NCBI GenBank assembly: GCA_900468535.1
Contig: UBTY01000022.1
Coordinates: forward strand, 20,851 to 84,850
From: Hyphomicrobiales bacterium
GTDB taxonomy: Bacteria; Pseudomonadota; Alphaproteobacteria; Rhizobiales; Rhizobiaceae
Length of the DNA: 64,000 nucleotides
Direction: 5' to 3'
The position numbers were made by a program, and so were the translations under genes. Under the pieces are notes generated by a model. That model saw nothing but the letters and a program-made list of their open reading frames with translations, ran no database searches and was not told the DNA's origin. Below are positions 18,664 through 26,606 of this stretch, in pieces; position 1 is the stretch's first letter; each line of letters opens with the position of its first letter.

Positions 18664-18680
18664 ATATCACGACGTGATAC
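18664..18680. promoter_or_regulatory. MarR-type palindrome, site B
   Basis: ATATCA, CGACG, TGATAC: 11 of 12 half-site positions fit the window consensus ATATCA-N5-TGATAT. The inner bases extend the symmetry (TATCACG-A-CGTGATA). It lies 27 bases before the GTG at 18707. Confidence 0.65.
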
Positions 18681-18706
18681 TGTTGTGATCGGAGCTCGAC
18701 GTCATC

Positions 18707-18982
18707 GTGTCAAATCAAACCAGATGCCTCCCAAGTGACGAGGTCCTCGCGGACCGCCTGGGTCTGTCGACCAAAGAATTCCAGCGCTACCGTCTGCAGA
18801 ACCTCGTTTCGGTTTCCACGACCTCCGCGACCGCGAACGACGGGCTCCTGGTCACCTGCCAGCTTGGGAACAGGGTGTGGGAAGGTGTTGTCGTGAATGG
18901 AAGCGTCACGTCCGAACGGGTCAGGTTTCTGCGCGGAAAGCGGGCGGGCAGTTCACCTTCCACGGTGCGTCGTGAACCTTGA
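18707..18982 (+). CDS. Hypothetical protein, 91 residues, operon with IalB-like gene
   Basis: GTG start at 18707. The product begins SNQTRCLPSDEVLADRLGL, has a helical N-terminal part that could be a small helix-turn-helix (EVLADRLGLSTKEFQRYRL) and a basic C-terminus. No family is recognised. It is preceded by regulatory site B and followed after 23 bases by the IalB-like gene, so both are probably transcribed together under the MarR-type operator. Confidence 0.55.
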   Translation: MSNQTRCLPSDEVLADRLGLSTKEFQRYRLQNLVSVSTTSATANDGLLVTCQLGNRVWEGVVVNGSVTSERVRFLRGKRAGSSPSTVRREP

Positions 18983-19005
18983 TCCGAGTTGAAGAAAGGA
19001 AAACA

Positions 19006-19494
19006 ATGAAGAAGCTCGTCAGCCTCCTGGTCGCTTTATCGATTCCCTTCACCGCCCACGCTGCGGCCAGAATGGTCTCACGGACTGGCGACTGGGGCGT
19101 CTACTCCTTCAAAAGAGATGGAAAGCTCGTGTGCTACGCGCTGTCGATTCCCAAACAATCCAGACCCTCTGACGTCGATCACGGGAAGAACTACTTTCTG
19201 ATTGCTCCAGCGGCAAATGGCGGAGGCAACGAGCCAGAGGCGGTCCTTGGCTACAAAGTGCAGGCCGGCTCGATAGTGCATGTTTCAGTTGGCGAGAAGA
19301 AGTTCGAAATGTTCGTAAAGGACAATACCGCCTGGGTCGCGGAGGCGGCGCGCGAGCCTGAATTCATCAATGCGCTTCGATCCGGAAACCACATGACCTT
19401 ACAGGCGACGTCGGCGAGAGGAACGCGTACCATCTACGACTATTCGCTGTCAGGCGTAACGGCAGCTTTGGAGCGAGTCGAGCACTGCAAGTGA
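19006..19494 (+). CDS. Invasion associated locus B (IalB) family periplasmic protein
   Basis: 162 residues from the ATG at 19006 (AGGA upstream); a longer frame from 18979 is less likely. A signal peptide (MKKLVSLLVALSIPFTAHA, cleavage about residue 19) precedes an IalB-like domain with the family pattern G-D-W-G-V-Y, a Cys in LVCYALSIPK, a middle FEMFVKDNTAWV block and a C-terminal Cys (HCK). The name comes from Bartonella; in non-pathogenic rhizobia the role is unknown and probably linked to the envelope. It is the second gene behind regulatory site B. Confidence 0.75.
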   Translation: MKKLVSLLVALSIPFTAHAAARMVSRTGDWGVYSFKRDGKLVCYALSIPKQSRPSDVDHGKNYFLIAPAANGGGNEPEAVLGYKVQAGSIVHVSVGEKKFEMFVKDNTAWVAEAAREPEFINALRSGNHMTLQATSARGTRTIYDYSLSGVTAALERVEHCK

Positions 19495-19502
19495 AGCGGC
19501 GC

Positions 19503-19754
19503 TCACCCGATCCCGAACGCCGCTTTGTTATCGGGCGTCGCGAGTTCTCGAAGACGGTGCGACGGGGTTCGCCCCTTGCCCGATAGCAGCAGGTCCAGTT
19601 CGCGCTTCGAATTCCCAAACCTCTGCAGAAGGCGCTCCGCTTCGTGTCGGCCGATCCCGTAGCGTCGCCGCAGGCTTCCAACATCGTATCTGGGTTCGAT
19701 CTCGGTTTCGTTCACCGATAGGGGAAGCGTGCTATCTTGTTGGGAACGCTTCAT
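19503..19754 (-). CDS. Small hypothetical protein, weakly DUF3606-like
   Basis: 83 residues from the ATG at 19754, with AGGAG about nine bases upstream. The core YDVGSLRRRYGIGRHEAERLLQRFG followed by NSKRELDLLL resembles the helical pattern of DUF3606 proteins of rhizobia, but the match is by eye only. Regulatory site C lies 64 bases upstream, which places the gene under the same putative regulator as its neighbours. It is convergent with the IalB-like gene. Confidence 0.55.
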   Translation of the reverse strand: MKRSQQDSTLPLSVNETEIEPRYDVGSLRRRYGIGRHEAERLLQRFGNSKRELDLLLSGKGRTPSHRLRELATPDNKAAFGIG

Positions 19755-19817
19755 GGTCAAAACTCCTTCCAAGGAGTAATGGACCCGACGACGCCGCGGT
19801 TCCAAGCGCGGTAGAAT

Positions 19818-19834
19818 ATATCACGTGATGATGA
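19818..19834. promoter_or_regulatory. MarR-type palindrome, site C
   Basis: ATATCA, CGTGA, TGATGA: 10 of 12 half-site positions. It overlaps a compact perfect palindrome ATCACGTGAT. Located 64 bases before the 83-residue gene starting at 19754. Confidence 0.5.
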
Positions 19835-19843
19835 AAACAGCGG

Positions 19844-19936
19844 TCAGATATGAAGGAGGACGTAGATCGCGGCGCCCCAGATTGCGGCGACGAACAGGGC
19901 GACGCCGGCCAGGAAAAGTTTGACATCAATGGACAT
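19844..19936 (-). CDS. Single-pass membrane microprotein, 30 residues
   Basis: Starts MSIDVKLFLAGVALFVAAIW and ends with a hydrophobic helix (YVLLHI), so nearly the whole peptide is one transmembrane segment. The ATG at 19936 is the natural start inside a longer, non-hydrophobic frame. The ribosome site is weak. It lies 49 bases after the 42-residue gene, same strand, so both probably respond to site D. No family recognised. Confidence 0.5.
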   Translation of the reverse strand: MSIDVKLFLAGVALFVAAIWGAAIYVLLHI

Positions 19937-19985
19937 GATCAACCATCGACAAGGTAGTCTGTCGATTGCCCGCACATCCCACGGG

Positions 19986-20114
19986 TCAGTTCGAGGTCTG
20001 GATTGGTGCGGCCTGCGACACTTCGGACGTGGCCTCGCCGGGAATCGACGCGATGGCGAACATGACCGCGACATAGCTTGCAAACACGGCAGAAATGACG
20101 GCACCTTTGGTCAA
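19986..20114 (-). CDS. Membrane-anchored microprotein, 42 residues
   Basis: TTG start at 20114 with GGAGCG immediately upstream. The product is MTKGAVISAVFASYVAVMFA followed by IASIPGEATSEVSQAAPIQTSN: one hydrophobic helix at the N-terminus and a short polar tail. Regulatory site D lies 15 bases upstream, overlapping the expected promoter. Third-position GC bias agrees with coding. Function unknown; likely co-transcribed with the 30-residue protein downstream. Confidence 0.5.
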   Translation of the reverse strand: MTKGAVISAVFASYVAVMFAIASIPGEATSEVSQAAPIQTSN

Positions 20115-20128
20115 TGGTTCGCTCCTTT

Positions 20129-20145
20129 ATATCATGTGATGACAT
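20129..20145. promoter_or_regulatory. MarR-type palindrome, site D
   Basis: ATATCA, TGTGA, TGACAT: 11 of 12 half-site positions. It lies between the minus-strand microprotein gene (start 20114) and the divergent receiver gene (start 20205), so it could control both. Confidence 0.6.
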
Positions 20146-20204
20146 TCTTTGATCATTCGTCCATAATGTCAACCTGAATGCAGGATGAATGATTGGGGGG
20201 GCGA

Positions 20205-20606
20205 GTGACTTTTGAAAAGATTCTAATTGTTGAGGACGACGCTTTGATCGCGGCGGATGTTCGCGATATCGTGGCGAGTTTCGGTTACGACGTCGTGGGA
20301 ATTGCGGACAGTTTCGAGAGCGCGCAGCAGCTCGCCCCGTTTGCGACCATCGCCTTGGTCGACGTGAACCTTCGCGATGGGGCCACCGGGCCGAGGATTG
20401 CGCAGTACCTCGCGAACGACTTCGGCGTCGCGGTGGTCATGGTCACCGCCAATCCCGAAATGATCGTTGCCGATTTGTCTAGAGTGATCGGCCTGATATC
20501 GAAACCCCCGCAGCCGAAACTGATCGGCAGCGTCCTCGAATACGTGAGGACAATCCGCGAGGGAGGGCGCGGCTCGCCTCCGGAAGGGATGCGTGTCTTC
20601 GCGTGA
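20205..20606 (+). CDS. Stand-alone response regulator receiver protein
   Basis: 133 residues from the GTG at 20205 with a G-rich ribosome site just upstream. A single receiver domain: DD in LIVEDDALI, phosphoacceptor Asp in ALVDVNLRDG, switch Thr in VMVTANP, Lys in ISKPP. No output domain. Its last codon overlaps the GTG of the next gene, so the two are co-translated. Preceded by regulatory site D. No kinase is adjacent. Confidence 0.85.
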   Translation: MTFEKILIVEDDALIAADVRDIVASFGYDVVGIADSFESAQQLAPFATIALVDVNLRDGATGPRIAQYLANDFGVAVVMVTANPEMIVADLSRVIGLISKPPQPKLIGSVLEYVRTIREGGRGSPPEGMRVFA

Positions 20607-20926
20607 ACGACGGGGACGACACCATGATTGACAGACGTGCGGAACTTGGTCTGTGGGTGGGACGGCTGGAAACCATCCTGATCGAGCTGGGAGTGCTGAA
20701 CCAGGACGGCGAGGTCGCCTGCGACGCAGGATCTCGTTTCCCCAGGGACGTCGAGGAGGCGCTGGACGGTTTCATCGAAAACCCGGTCGAGCTCATCGGT
20801 CTCCTCAAGATCTGCCGCGACGCCCGCGATGGGAGACCATTGTCTCCCGCAGTTCTGATGGCGGCACATCTCATGACCAAGGAGATACTGCTGGTGCTGC
20901 AGGAGGCCAGAGGCGCCGAGAGCTAA
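20603..20926 (+). CDS. Hypothetical helical protein coupled to the receiver gene
   Basis: 107 residues, GTG start overlapping the receiver stop by four bases. Mostly alpha-helical and acidic (LGLWVGRLETILIELGVLNQ, then DVEEALDGFIENPVELIGLLK, AAHLMTKEILLVLQEA), no membrane segment. No family recognised. Tight coupling suggests that it works with the receiver, for example as a partner or target, but this is inference. Confidence 0.65.
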   Translation: MNDGDDTMIDRRAELGLWVGRLETILIELGVLNQDGEVACDAGSRFPRDVEEALDGFIENPVELIGLLKICRDARDGRPLSPAVLMAAHLMTKEILLVLQEARGAES

Positions 20927-20943
20927 GGCTGTTTCAAAGAAAT

Positions 20944-20972
20944 GGCCCGCCCGAAATCATTTCGGACGGGCC
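20944..20972. terminator. Long hairpin between convergent genes, probable bidirectional terminator
   Basis: Thirteen of fourteen base pairs (GGCCCG then CCGAAAT against ATTTCGG then CGGGCC, one C/A mismatch) with a single-base apex. It lies 18 bases after one gene and 39 bases before the end of the opposing one. T-runs are absent. Confidence 0.5.
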
Positions 20973-21010
20973 TCGCGCCAACCAGGTATCTCATCACGCC
21001 TGGTCGAAGC

Positions 21011-21427
21011 CTAGCTGTCGGTTACTGGCGCATCTCCTCCCGATCGCGGCAGTTCCTTCATCTTGACGAGCTGGTCAGCGCAGGTGTCGGCCGCATTTGT
21101 GACGGTTCCGTCGATGCCCGCGACCGTCGCCCAGCCGCCTTCGGTGATGAAATCGTCGCGCTGCCACGAGGATTTCGCCTGCAGGGCCTTCAGGTTTTCC
21201 TGTGCATCGCTGGCGCTCACGAAGTTATGGACGCAGATGCTTGCGACCAGATCAGCTTTCGCGTCGCGGACGGCAATCTCGGTCATGACGTTGGCCCTGC
21301 CTGATGTCGTCCAGCCGCCCCAGGTGAAGCCGAGTACCATCGTCAGGGCGGAGGCGCCAACGATCGACCAACCCCAAAGTGTCTTGGAAGGCCGATATCC
21401 CGACCATCCACTTTCGCCATTTTGCAT
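21011..21427 (-). CDS. Hypothetical protein with one N-terminal membrane anchor
   Basis: 138 residues. A cytoplasmic start (MQNGESGWSGYRPSKTLWGW) leads into one transmembrane helix (SIVGASALTMVLGFTWGGW, about residues 21-39) and a soluble periplasmic domain with two cysteines (ASICVHNF and DTCADQL) and a run of predicted helices. GAGGAG lies upstream of the ATG. Regulatory site E begins 20 bases upstream of the start. I recall similar proteins in rhizobia without known function. Confidence 0.7.
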   Translation of the reverse strand: MQNGESGWSGYRPSKTLWGWSIVGASALTMVLGFTWGGWTTSGRANVMTEIAVRDAKADLVASICVHNFVSASDAQENLKALQAKSSWQRDDFITEGGWATVAGIDGTVTNAADTCADQLVKMKELPRSGGDAPVTDS

Positions 21428-21446
21428 AGCTGTTCTCCTCTGGTTT

Positions 21447-21463
21447 ATATCATAATATGATAC
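21447..21463. promoter_or_regulatory. MarR-type palindrome, site E
   Basis: ATATCA, TAATA, TGATAC: 11 of 12 half-site positions, preceded by TTT. It ends 20 bases before the ATG at 21427, close to where a promoter or ribosome site would be, as expected for a repressor site. Confidence 0.65.
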
Positions 21464-21515
21464 AAAATCAGGTTAAGAGGTCAAGGACGCTATGATCAAA
21501 AAATGGTGACGTCGG

Positions 21516-21956
21516 TCAAGCGAGCTCGGTCACCTGCCGTAGTCGCGAGAGGGATTCTGCCAATAGCGGCTCGTTCTCGAGCATGCCTTCGACATGGATT
21601 TTCGCCAGAGCTTCAAGAATGGTCTCGCCCTTCGCCGTCATGCCGATCAGCACGCTTCGCTTGTCGTCTTCCGCGGGGATGCGCTCCGCAAGACCTGCCG
21701 AACACATGCGGTCAACGAGCTGGACCGCGCCGTGGTGGTGCATCAGCATCTGTTCTGCGAGATCGCGAACCTTGATCTGTCGGCCGGGCGCCGTCCGGAC
21801 GACGAGAAGAACCTGATATTGATGAGAGGTCACGCCAGCCTCGGCGAGCGCCGCCTCACTGAACGACAGGAATCGCCGCATCGCGAGCCGGAATCCTGCG
21901 AGGCCATCAAAGACTTCGTCAGCCAGGCCGGAATTCCGGCGTCCCGATCGAGGCAT
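21516..21956 (-). CDS. MarR family transcriptional regulator, candidate master of the palindrome regulon
   Basis: 146 residues, MarR length. N-terminal helix FRLAMRRFLSFSEAALAEAGV, winged helix with KVRDLAEQMLMHHHGAVQLVDRM and the wing motif PAEDDKRSVLIGMT (the D-x-R-type wing). It belongs to the same subgroup as the tandem pair at the left end (LRxxxRRFxxFS). Site F (21974-21990) lies 18 bases upstream of the ATG, consistent with autorepression. It sits inside the cluster of ten near-identical palindromes, which makes it the most likely regulator of them. Ligand unknown. Confidence 0.88.
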   Translation of the reverse strand: MPRSGRRNSGLADEVFDGLAGFRLAMRRFLSFSEAALAEAGVTSHQYQVLLVVRTAPGRQIKVRDLAEQMLMHHHGAVQLVDRMCSAGLAERIPAEDDKRSVLIGMTAKGETILEALAKIHVEGMLENEPLLAESLSRLRQVTELA

Positions 21957-21973
21957 TCATGAGTCCTTCCAAA

Positions 21974-21990
21974 ATGTCATGATGTGATAT
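21974..21990. promoter_or_regulatory. MarR-type palindrome, site F (autoregulatory candidate)
   Basis: ATGTCA, TGATG, TGATAT: 11 of 12 half-site positions, followed by AAAT as at site H. It lies 18 bases before the start of the marR gene. Confidence 0.65.
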
Positions 21991-22138
21991 AAATAACGAA
22001 CCACGCTAGGAGAACGGTTCGCGAGTACGGCCGATGCGGGAGACGGTGCAAATCACCGGCGCCGGCTGATCACTCGCGGACCATATTCTCCCGATGGTGG
22101 CAAAAAGACTGTGCCAATTTCGTGACGCAGCGAGAAAA

Positions 22139-22420
22139 TTACATCGTGTTTTGTAATCGCATGCCCGGAATGCATTTAAGATCGATCGTTTCGGTGTACG
22201 TCTCGAAGGGGATGACACGTGGACGGTGTTCGCCGTCTCCACCGGCTGGCCAGCGGATTACAACGGACGGTTTCTCGACGGACTGGAGCAGGGCGTCGCC
22301 GATAGCCGTTGCGCGGTCGTAAACGCGTTGGACAAGGACCGCCGCAGGGCGCGGAGCCGCCGAAGCGATTCCGTCGAGCTCGATTTCAGACCCTAAGCGT
22401 TCGCGCGATTGCCTTTCCAT
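22139..22420 (-). CDS. Hypothetical protein, 93 residues
   Basis: Starts MERQSRERLGSEIELDG. The middle (VLVQRVYDRATAIGDALLQS) is helical and the end carries PSVVIRWPAGGDGEHRPRVIPF. Composition is typical of a real protein and the gene is divergent from the DUF2254 gene with a 42-base gap. A modest AGGG lies before the ATG. No family recognised. Confidence 0.5.
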   Translation of the reverse strand: MERQSRERLGSEIELDGIASAAPRPAAVLVQRVYDRATAIGDALLQSVEKPSVVIRWPAGGDGEHRPRVIPFETYTETIDLKCIPGMRLQNTM

Positions 22421-22462
22421 GCCCTGAAGCTATTTGACCCTGTCTAGAGGAAGGGGGACACC

Positions 22463-23731
22463 ATGAGCTCGCGCTTGATTTGGTCGATATCGGTTCTGGC
22501 GCGGCGGATCTGGTTCAGGGCGACGCTGTTCTCCCTCGCGGCAGTTGCCACCGCCCTCTTGGCGATCGTGGTAACACCCTACATTCCGGCGGACCTGTCG
22601 ACGAAGATTGGCGCCGATTCTGTCGACAACATCCTCGGCATAATCGCCTCGAGCATGCTTACCGTCACGACATTCTCCCTAAGTACGATGGTCTCGGCCT
22701 ATTCGGCGGCGACAAACAACGTCACGCCTCGCGCGACCCGGCTCGTCATGGAGGACAGCACCACACAGAACGTGCTGGCGACCTTCGTCGGCTCGTTCCT
22801 GTTCAGCCTTGTCGGCATTATCGCTCTGACGACCGGCGCTTATGGCGAGCAGGGCCGGCTGGTGCTCTTCATTGTTACGATCGCCGTCATCGTGCTCATC
22901 GTGGTGACTCTGTTGAGATGGATCGACCACCTGTCCAGGCTCGGCCGGGTGACAGAGACGACCCGCCGTGTGGAAGAGGCGACGCTCGACGCCGTCAAGG
23001 CCTGGCGGAAATCGCCGAACCTCGGTGGGAGGGCGCTCGAACGAAACAGTTGTGAGCCACGGACCGACGACACACCGTTTTTCGCAGATGAGATCGGCTA
23101 TGTGCAGCATGTGGATGCAGAGGCGCTCGCAAAGATCGCCGGCGAGGCCAAGTGCGACCTGGTCATCGTGGCGATGCCTGGCAAGTTGGCCTCGCCCGCC
23201 CGGCCGCTTGGATGGCTTCAAGGAGCCGTGGGCGAGGATGTTCTGGATCGAGCCGCTGCTTGTTTTTCGATCGGCGACGTCCGCTCCTTCGATCAGGATC
23301 CGCGGTTCGGCGCGTCGGTACTGACCGAGATCGCGTCGCGCGCTTTGTCGCCTGCCGTCAACGATCCGGGGACCGCCATCGACGTCATCTCGCGCGCGAT
23401 GCGGATCCTCTGCGCGTGGCATGACGCGAACAGCGAGGCTCCTGACGAGATCATGTATCCTCAGCTCAATGTTGCGACCCTTTCGGCAGCCGACCTGTTT
23501 GACGACCTGTTTACCCCGATCGCCCGCGACGGCGCGGGCCTTGTCGAAGTCGGACTTCGACTTCAAAAGACCCTCGCAATGCTTTCGAAACTTAGCGTGG
23601 AGTTTCACGCAAACGCCGTGCGACATTCGAAAGAGGCACTCGATCGTGCGACCGCAGTAATGCAGATCGAGGCCGACATGGAAAGGCTGCAGGCCGCTGC
23701 CGCCGCCATCACACCTGACCACAACGCATAG
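22463..23731 (+). CDS. DUF2254 family membrane protein
   Basis: 422 residues. Four membrane segments in the first 140 residues (RATLFSLAAVATALLAIVV; IIASSMLTVTTFSLSTMV; FVGSFLFSLVGIIALTTGAYG; VLFIVTIAVIVLIVVTLL) are followed by a large soluble C-terminal domain typical of DUF2254 (FSIGDVRSFDQDPRFG, REIASRALSPAVNDPGTAID-like block). AGGAAGGGGG precedes the ATG. The function of the family is unknown. No palindrome lies upstream although the gene sits among the regulated ones. Confidence 0.85.
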   Translation: MSSRLIWSISVLARRIWFRATLFSLAAVATALLAIVVTPYIPADLSTKIGADSVDNILGIIASSMLTVTTFSLSTMVSAYSAATNNVTPRATRLVMEDSTTQNVLATFVGSFLFSLVGIIALTTGAYGEQGRLVLFIVTIAVIVLIVVTLLRWIDHLSRLGRVTETTRRVEEATLDAVKAWRKSPNLGGRALERNSCEPRTDDTPFFADEIGYVQHVDAEALAKIAGEAKCDLVIVAMPGKLASPARPLGWLQGAVGEDVLDRAAACFSIGDVRSFDQDPRFGASVLTEIASRALSPAVNDPGTAIDVISRAMRILCAWHDANSEAPDEIMYPQLNVATLSAADLFDDLFTPIARDGAGLVEVGLRLQKTLAMLSKLSVEFHANAVRHSKEALDRATAVMQIEADMERLQAAAAAITPDHNA

Positions 23732-23957
23732 TTCCGTGGCAGAGCGAGGAGATTTCATGGAGTGGAGAGCGAGGAGGGACCACGCACTCTTAATGGTGAG
23801 CTTCAATGGTTTCGCGATTAAGCAGTCGAGCCCGACGACCGCGTCCGCGAGATGCTTGTACTGCCGCGCTCCACTCAACAAAGTCTGCTATCGCCGGCAA
23901 CGATGATGACGTGCCCCGGATAAGGCCAAGGCGGTTTTGCTATCCACCAGGTCTAAT

Positions 23958-24218
23958 CTATGCATCTGATTCCTTGTCCATGTCTTCGGCGTCTGTCGAG
24001 GTTTCCGAGAGGATCTCGAACCGCACCTCCTTGATGGTTCGTCCAGCCCGTCGGAGCCCCGCGATCCTGGCTAAGGTGGCATAGGCCTTCGGATCGCCTC
24101 GGTTGACCGACGAACACCTGCACCACTCGTCAAGAAGAATGCTAACAGCCACAAGCTCACGGGCGTCGAGCTTCGGGGCTTTCGGAGGCCGACGGAACAC
24201 AGGGCTTACGAACCCCAT
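23958..24218 (-). CDS. Hypothetical protein under site G
   Basis: 86 residues from the ATG at 24218. A start at 24254 would overlap site G, so the inner ATG is preferred, although its ribosome site is weak. The sequence is soluble (PKLDARELVAVSILLDEWCR, then AYATLARIAGLRRAGRTIKEV, acidic tail EDMDKESDA). No family recognised. The perfect palindrome at site G ends 30 bases upstream of the start. Confidence 0.5.
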   Translation of the reverse strand: MGFVSPVFRRPPKAPKLDARELVAVSILLDEWCRCSSVNRGDPKAYATLARIAGLRRAGRTIKEVRFEILSETSTDAEDMDKESDA

Positions 24219-24247
24219 GAGCTTCAGGCTTATCGCGCTAGCTGAGA

Positions 24248-24264
24248 ATATCATGCCGTGATAT
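24248..24264. promoter_or_regulatory. MarR-type palindrome, site G (perfect)
   Basis: ATATCA, TGCCG, TGATAT: all 12 half-site positions match, and the spacer is identical to sites I and J. It lies 30 bases before the start at 24218. Confidence 0.7.
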
Positions 24265-24362
24265 TAATTCATTTTTTGACCTGAGGAAAATGACAATATT
24301 GCGAGCGATCCGCGGTGCGTGGGCAAGCGGGGCTGGGCGTCAGTCAAGGACACTTTGGAATG

Positions 24363-24758
24363 TCAATCTCCGCCAGGCAGATCGAACGCCACCCATCGCA
24401 TTCGACTTTCCTCGTAGACGCTTTGCGTCGGAACCAAGGAAGAGGGCTTTTCAAAGCATCCCAATGCGACCGCGATGAGATCCTCGCGGAACTCCGGCAT
24501 CCAGAAGACCGTCGATCCACATACCGGGCAGAACCGGAAATCGATCGATCTCCCGCTGTTACCTAACCGCGTGTAACTATTCGAGGCTCCGGAAGCTGCT
24601 ACTTTTTCCCGATCGAAGAAGACCGCCACCCCGAATGCGCTGCCCGTGCGCCGCTGGCATGCCCGGCAGTGGCAGGCGGAAATCTTGACGGGGTCTCCCT
24701 CGGCCGTGATCGAAAGCTGACCGCAGGAACAAGAGGCTTCTCTTCTCACTGTCTCCAT
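24363..24758 (-). CDS. GFA family (CENP-V/GFA domain) zinc protein
   Basis: 131 residues from the ATG at 24758, with AAGGAGG eight bases upstream. Zinc ligands of the GFA fold are all visible: Cys10 and Cys12, the C-x-C-x2-C triad Cys29, Cys31, Cys34, and Cys77-x2-Cys80. The family is named after a glutathione-dependent formaldehyde-activating enzyme, but most members have unproven roles. Not preceded by a palindrome; it lies alone between the site G gene and a ClC gene. Confidence 0.85.
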   Translation of the reverse strand: METVRREASCSCGQLSITAEGDPVKISACHCRACQRRTGSAFGVAVFFDREKVAASGASNSYTRLGNSGRSIDFRFCPVCGSTVFWMPEFREDLIAVALGCFEKPSSLVPTQSVYEESRMRWVAFDLPGGD

Positions 24759-24977
24759 AGTGCGCGCCTCCTTATGGCCTGCGTCGCTCCCGAAGGCTTT
24801 GCGAGCGCTACTCAAGTCCGCCGCCGTTATTGCTTATCGATTGGATTCATGACGATACACAAATACTTCGAGCCGTCCTCATCTATCGGAGTCGAAGTAC
24901 GTCTGTGATAGTTTGCAGGTAACGATCATGTCCCGCGGTTAGAATATCGGTCGGTGAGACTGTCGCACATGATCGCT

Positions 24978-26333
24978 TCACGTTCGAGCGGATTTTGGTT
25001 CCTTTTCCGCCGCTCGCCGCGCCCGGATGGCTGCGGCGATGAAGACGCGCGACAGGCCGTGATAGAGCGGCTCGCGCGACAGGATGCGCGACGTCACATA
25101 GCCGATCATCGAGACGGCCATGATCGGGATGACGGCCTGATGGTCTCCGGTCATTTCGAGAATGATGACGAAGGCCGTCATCGGCGCCTGCACGACGCCG
25201 GAGAAATATCCAGCCATGCCGAGGATGGCGGCGAGCGCGACACTGGTGCCGAGCAGTGAGCCGACCGTGCTGCCGAAACCGGCGCCGACGGCAAGCGACG
25301 GTGCAAAGATGCCGCCCGGAATGCCTGAAATCATCGACAGGAAGCTGGCGGCCAGTTTCTCGACGAAGAACAGCAGCGGCAGCGCATGGCCCTCGACCGC
25401 GCCGCGGGCCTGCTCGTAGCCGGTTCCGAAGGTGGTGCCGCCGGAGAGGATGCCGATCACCGCGATCGCGAGACCGCAGATACCGGCGAGCGCCAGCATG
25501 CGCTTCAGCGGCTGGGGTTGCGCCCAGCGGCGGATCTTCTGGCCGAAATGCAGGGCAAAGCCGCTGAAGGCAGCGCCGAGCGCCCCGCCGCCGATGCCGC
25601 AGACGAGCACAAGGCCCCAGTCGCGCAATTGCGTCGGCGCCACGGCGGCTTCGCCGAAATAGTTGTAGCTGCCCGCAAGCCCCAGCGCCGCAAGGCCGGA
25701 GAGGATGACGGCCGTGAGCACCAGCCCGTTGGCCCGCGACTCATAGGTGCGGCTCATCTCCTCGATGGCAAAGACGATACCGGCGAGCGGAGTGTTAAAG
25801 GCAGCCGCGATACCTGCCGCCGATCCCGCCAGGATCAATCCTCGCGCCTGCGCCATGCCGCCGAACCGGGCGACCGCCAGCATGATCGACGCGCCGACCT
25901 GCACCGTCGGTCCTTCGCGGCCGATCGAGGCGCCAGAAAGTAAGCCCAGCACAGTCAACACGATCTTGCCGAATGCGATTTTCAGCGACAGGAGCCGCGT
26001 CCGGTCTTCTGTTTCGTGCAGGTGCCGCGCGGCGATTGCCTGGGGAATACCACTGCCTCCCGAATTCGGAAACAACGTCGCCGCTATATAGAACGACAAG
26101 ATGAACCCCACGGGTGTCAACACCAATGGGAGCAGGAAGGCCCATTCACCTGTCGAAGTTAGGGATCCGAATGCGTTCTGCGCCAGATCCGCGAGCTTGG
26201 CGAAACCGACGCTGATCACGCCGATCGCCAGCGCCCCGCACCAGAAAACAAGTCGTGGCTTCCAAAGCGAGAACGAGCCCCAGATCACGCGGGAACGGCG
26301 AAGGAGCTTGGAATAGCGGTAACGGCTTGGCAT
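24978..26333 (-). CDS. ClC-type chloride channel or H+/Cl- exchanger without CBS domains
   Basis: 451 residues, the length of E. coli ClcA. Key segments: GSGIPQA, GREGPTVQVGASI with the gating glutamate, the GIPGGIFAPSLAVGAG filter region, and the C-terminal GVVQAPMTAFVIILEMTG. This is the second ClC in the window; it lacks the CBS pair of the one at 1105. It is divergent from the DUF4396 operon, with site H in the 273-base space between them, so it too may be controlled by that site. Confidence 0.92.
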   Translation of the reverse strand: MPSRYRYSKLLRRSRVIWGSFSLWKPRLVFWCGALAIGVISVGFAKLADLAQNAFGSLTSTGEWAFLLPLVLTPVGFILSFYIAATLFPNSGGSGIPQAIAARHLHETEDRTRLLSLKIAFGKIVLTVLGLLSGASIGREGPTVQVGASIMLAVARFGGMAQARGLILAGSAAGIAAAFNTPLAGIVFAIEEMSRTYESRANGLVLTAVILSGLAALGLAGSYNYFGEAAVAPTQLRDWGLVLVCGIGGGALGAAFSGFALHFGQKIRRWAQPQPLKRMLALAGICGLAIAVIGILSGGTTFGTGYEQARGAVEGHALPLLFFVEKLAASFLSMISGIPGGIFAPSLAVGAGFGSTVGSLLGTSVALAAILGMAGYFSGVVQAPMTAFVIILEMTGDHQAVIPIMAVSMIGYVTSRILSREPLYHGLSRVFIAAAIRARRAAEKEPKSART

Positions 26334-26496
26334 GGCGGACTCGGTACGTAACGCAGGTTATGAAGTCTTCTAACCCAATAGCCGCCCGAAGATCACCCCC
26401 AACAAGAGGAAAGGCGCAGGTCGAGGGTAGATTGCCGTCCCGAGCCTCGGTGAACGCTATGCAACACGCTTTCGATGCAAGGGAACTTTGCGATTT

Positions 26497-26513
26497 ATAT
26501 CACGTTATGATGT
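26497..26513. promoter_or_regulatory. MarR-type palindrome, site H
   Basis: ATATCA, CGTTA, TGATGT: 11 of 12 half-site positions, preceded by TTT and followed by AAAT. It lies 94 bases before the DUF4396 gene and 164 bases from the start of the divergent ClC gene. Confidence 0.65.
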
Positions 26514-26606
26514 AAATCATGCCTGCTTCGTCGACGCTTCTCGTGCCGAAGCCTGTCGCATGGATGATCGTAATCACCAAAAGCACTCACATGACGGAAG
26601 TGAGAA

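Noticed and set aside
22679..23881. 400-residue open frame on the minus strand
   Set aside because: Antisense to the DUF2254 gene, which has clear membrane segments and a good ribosome site.
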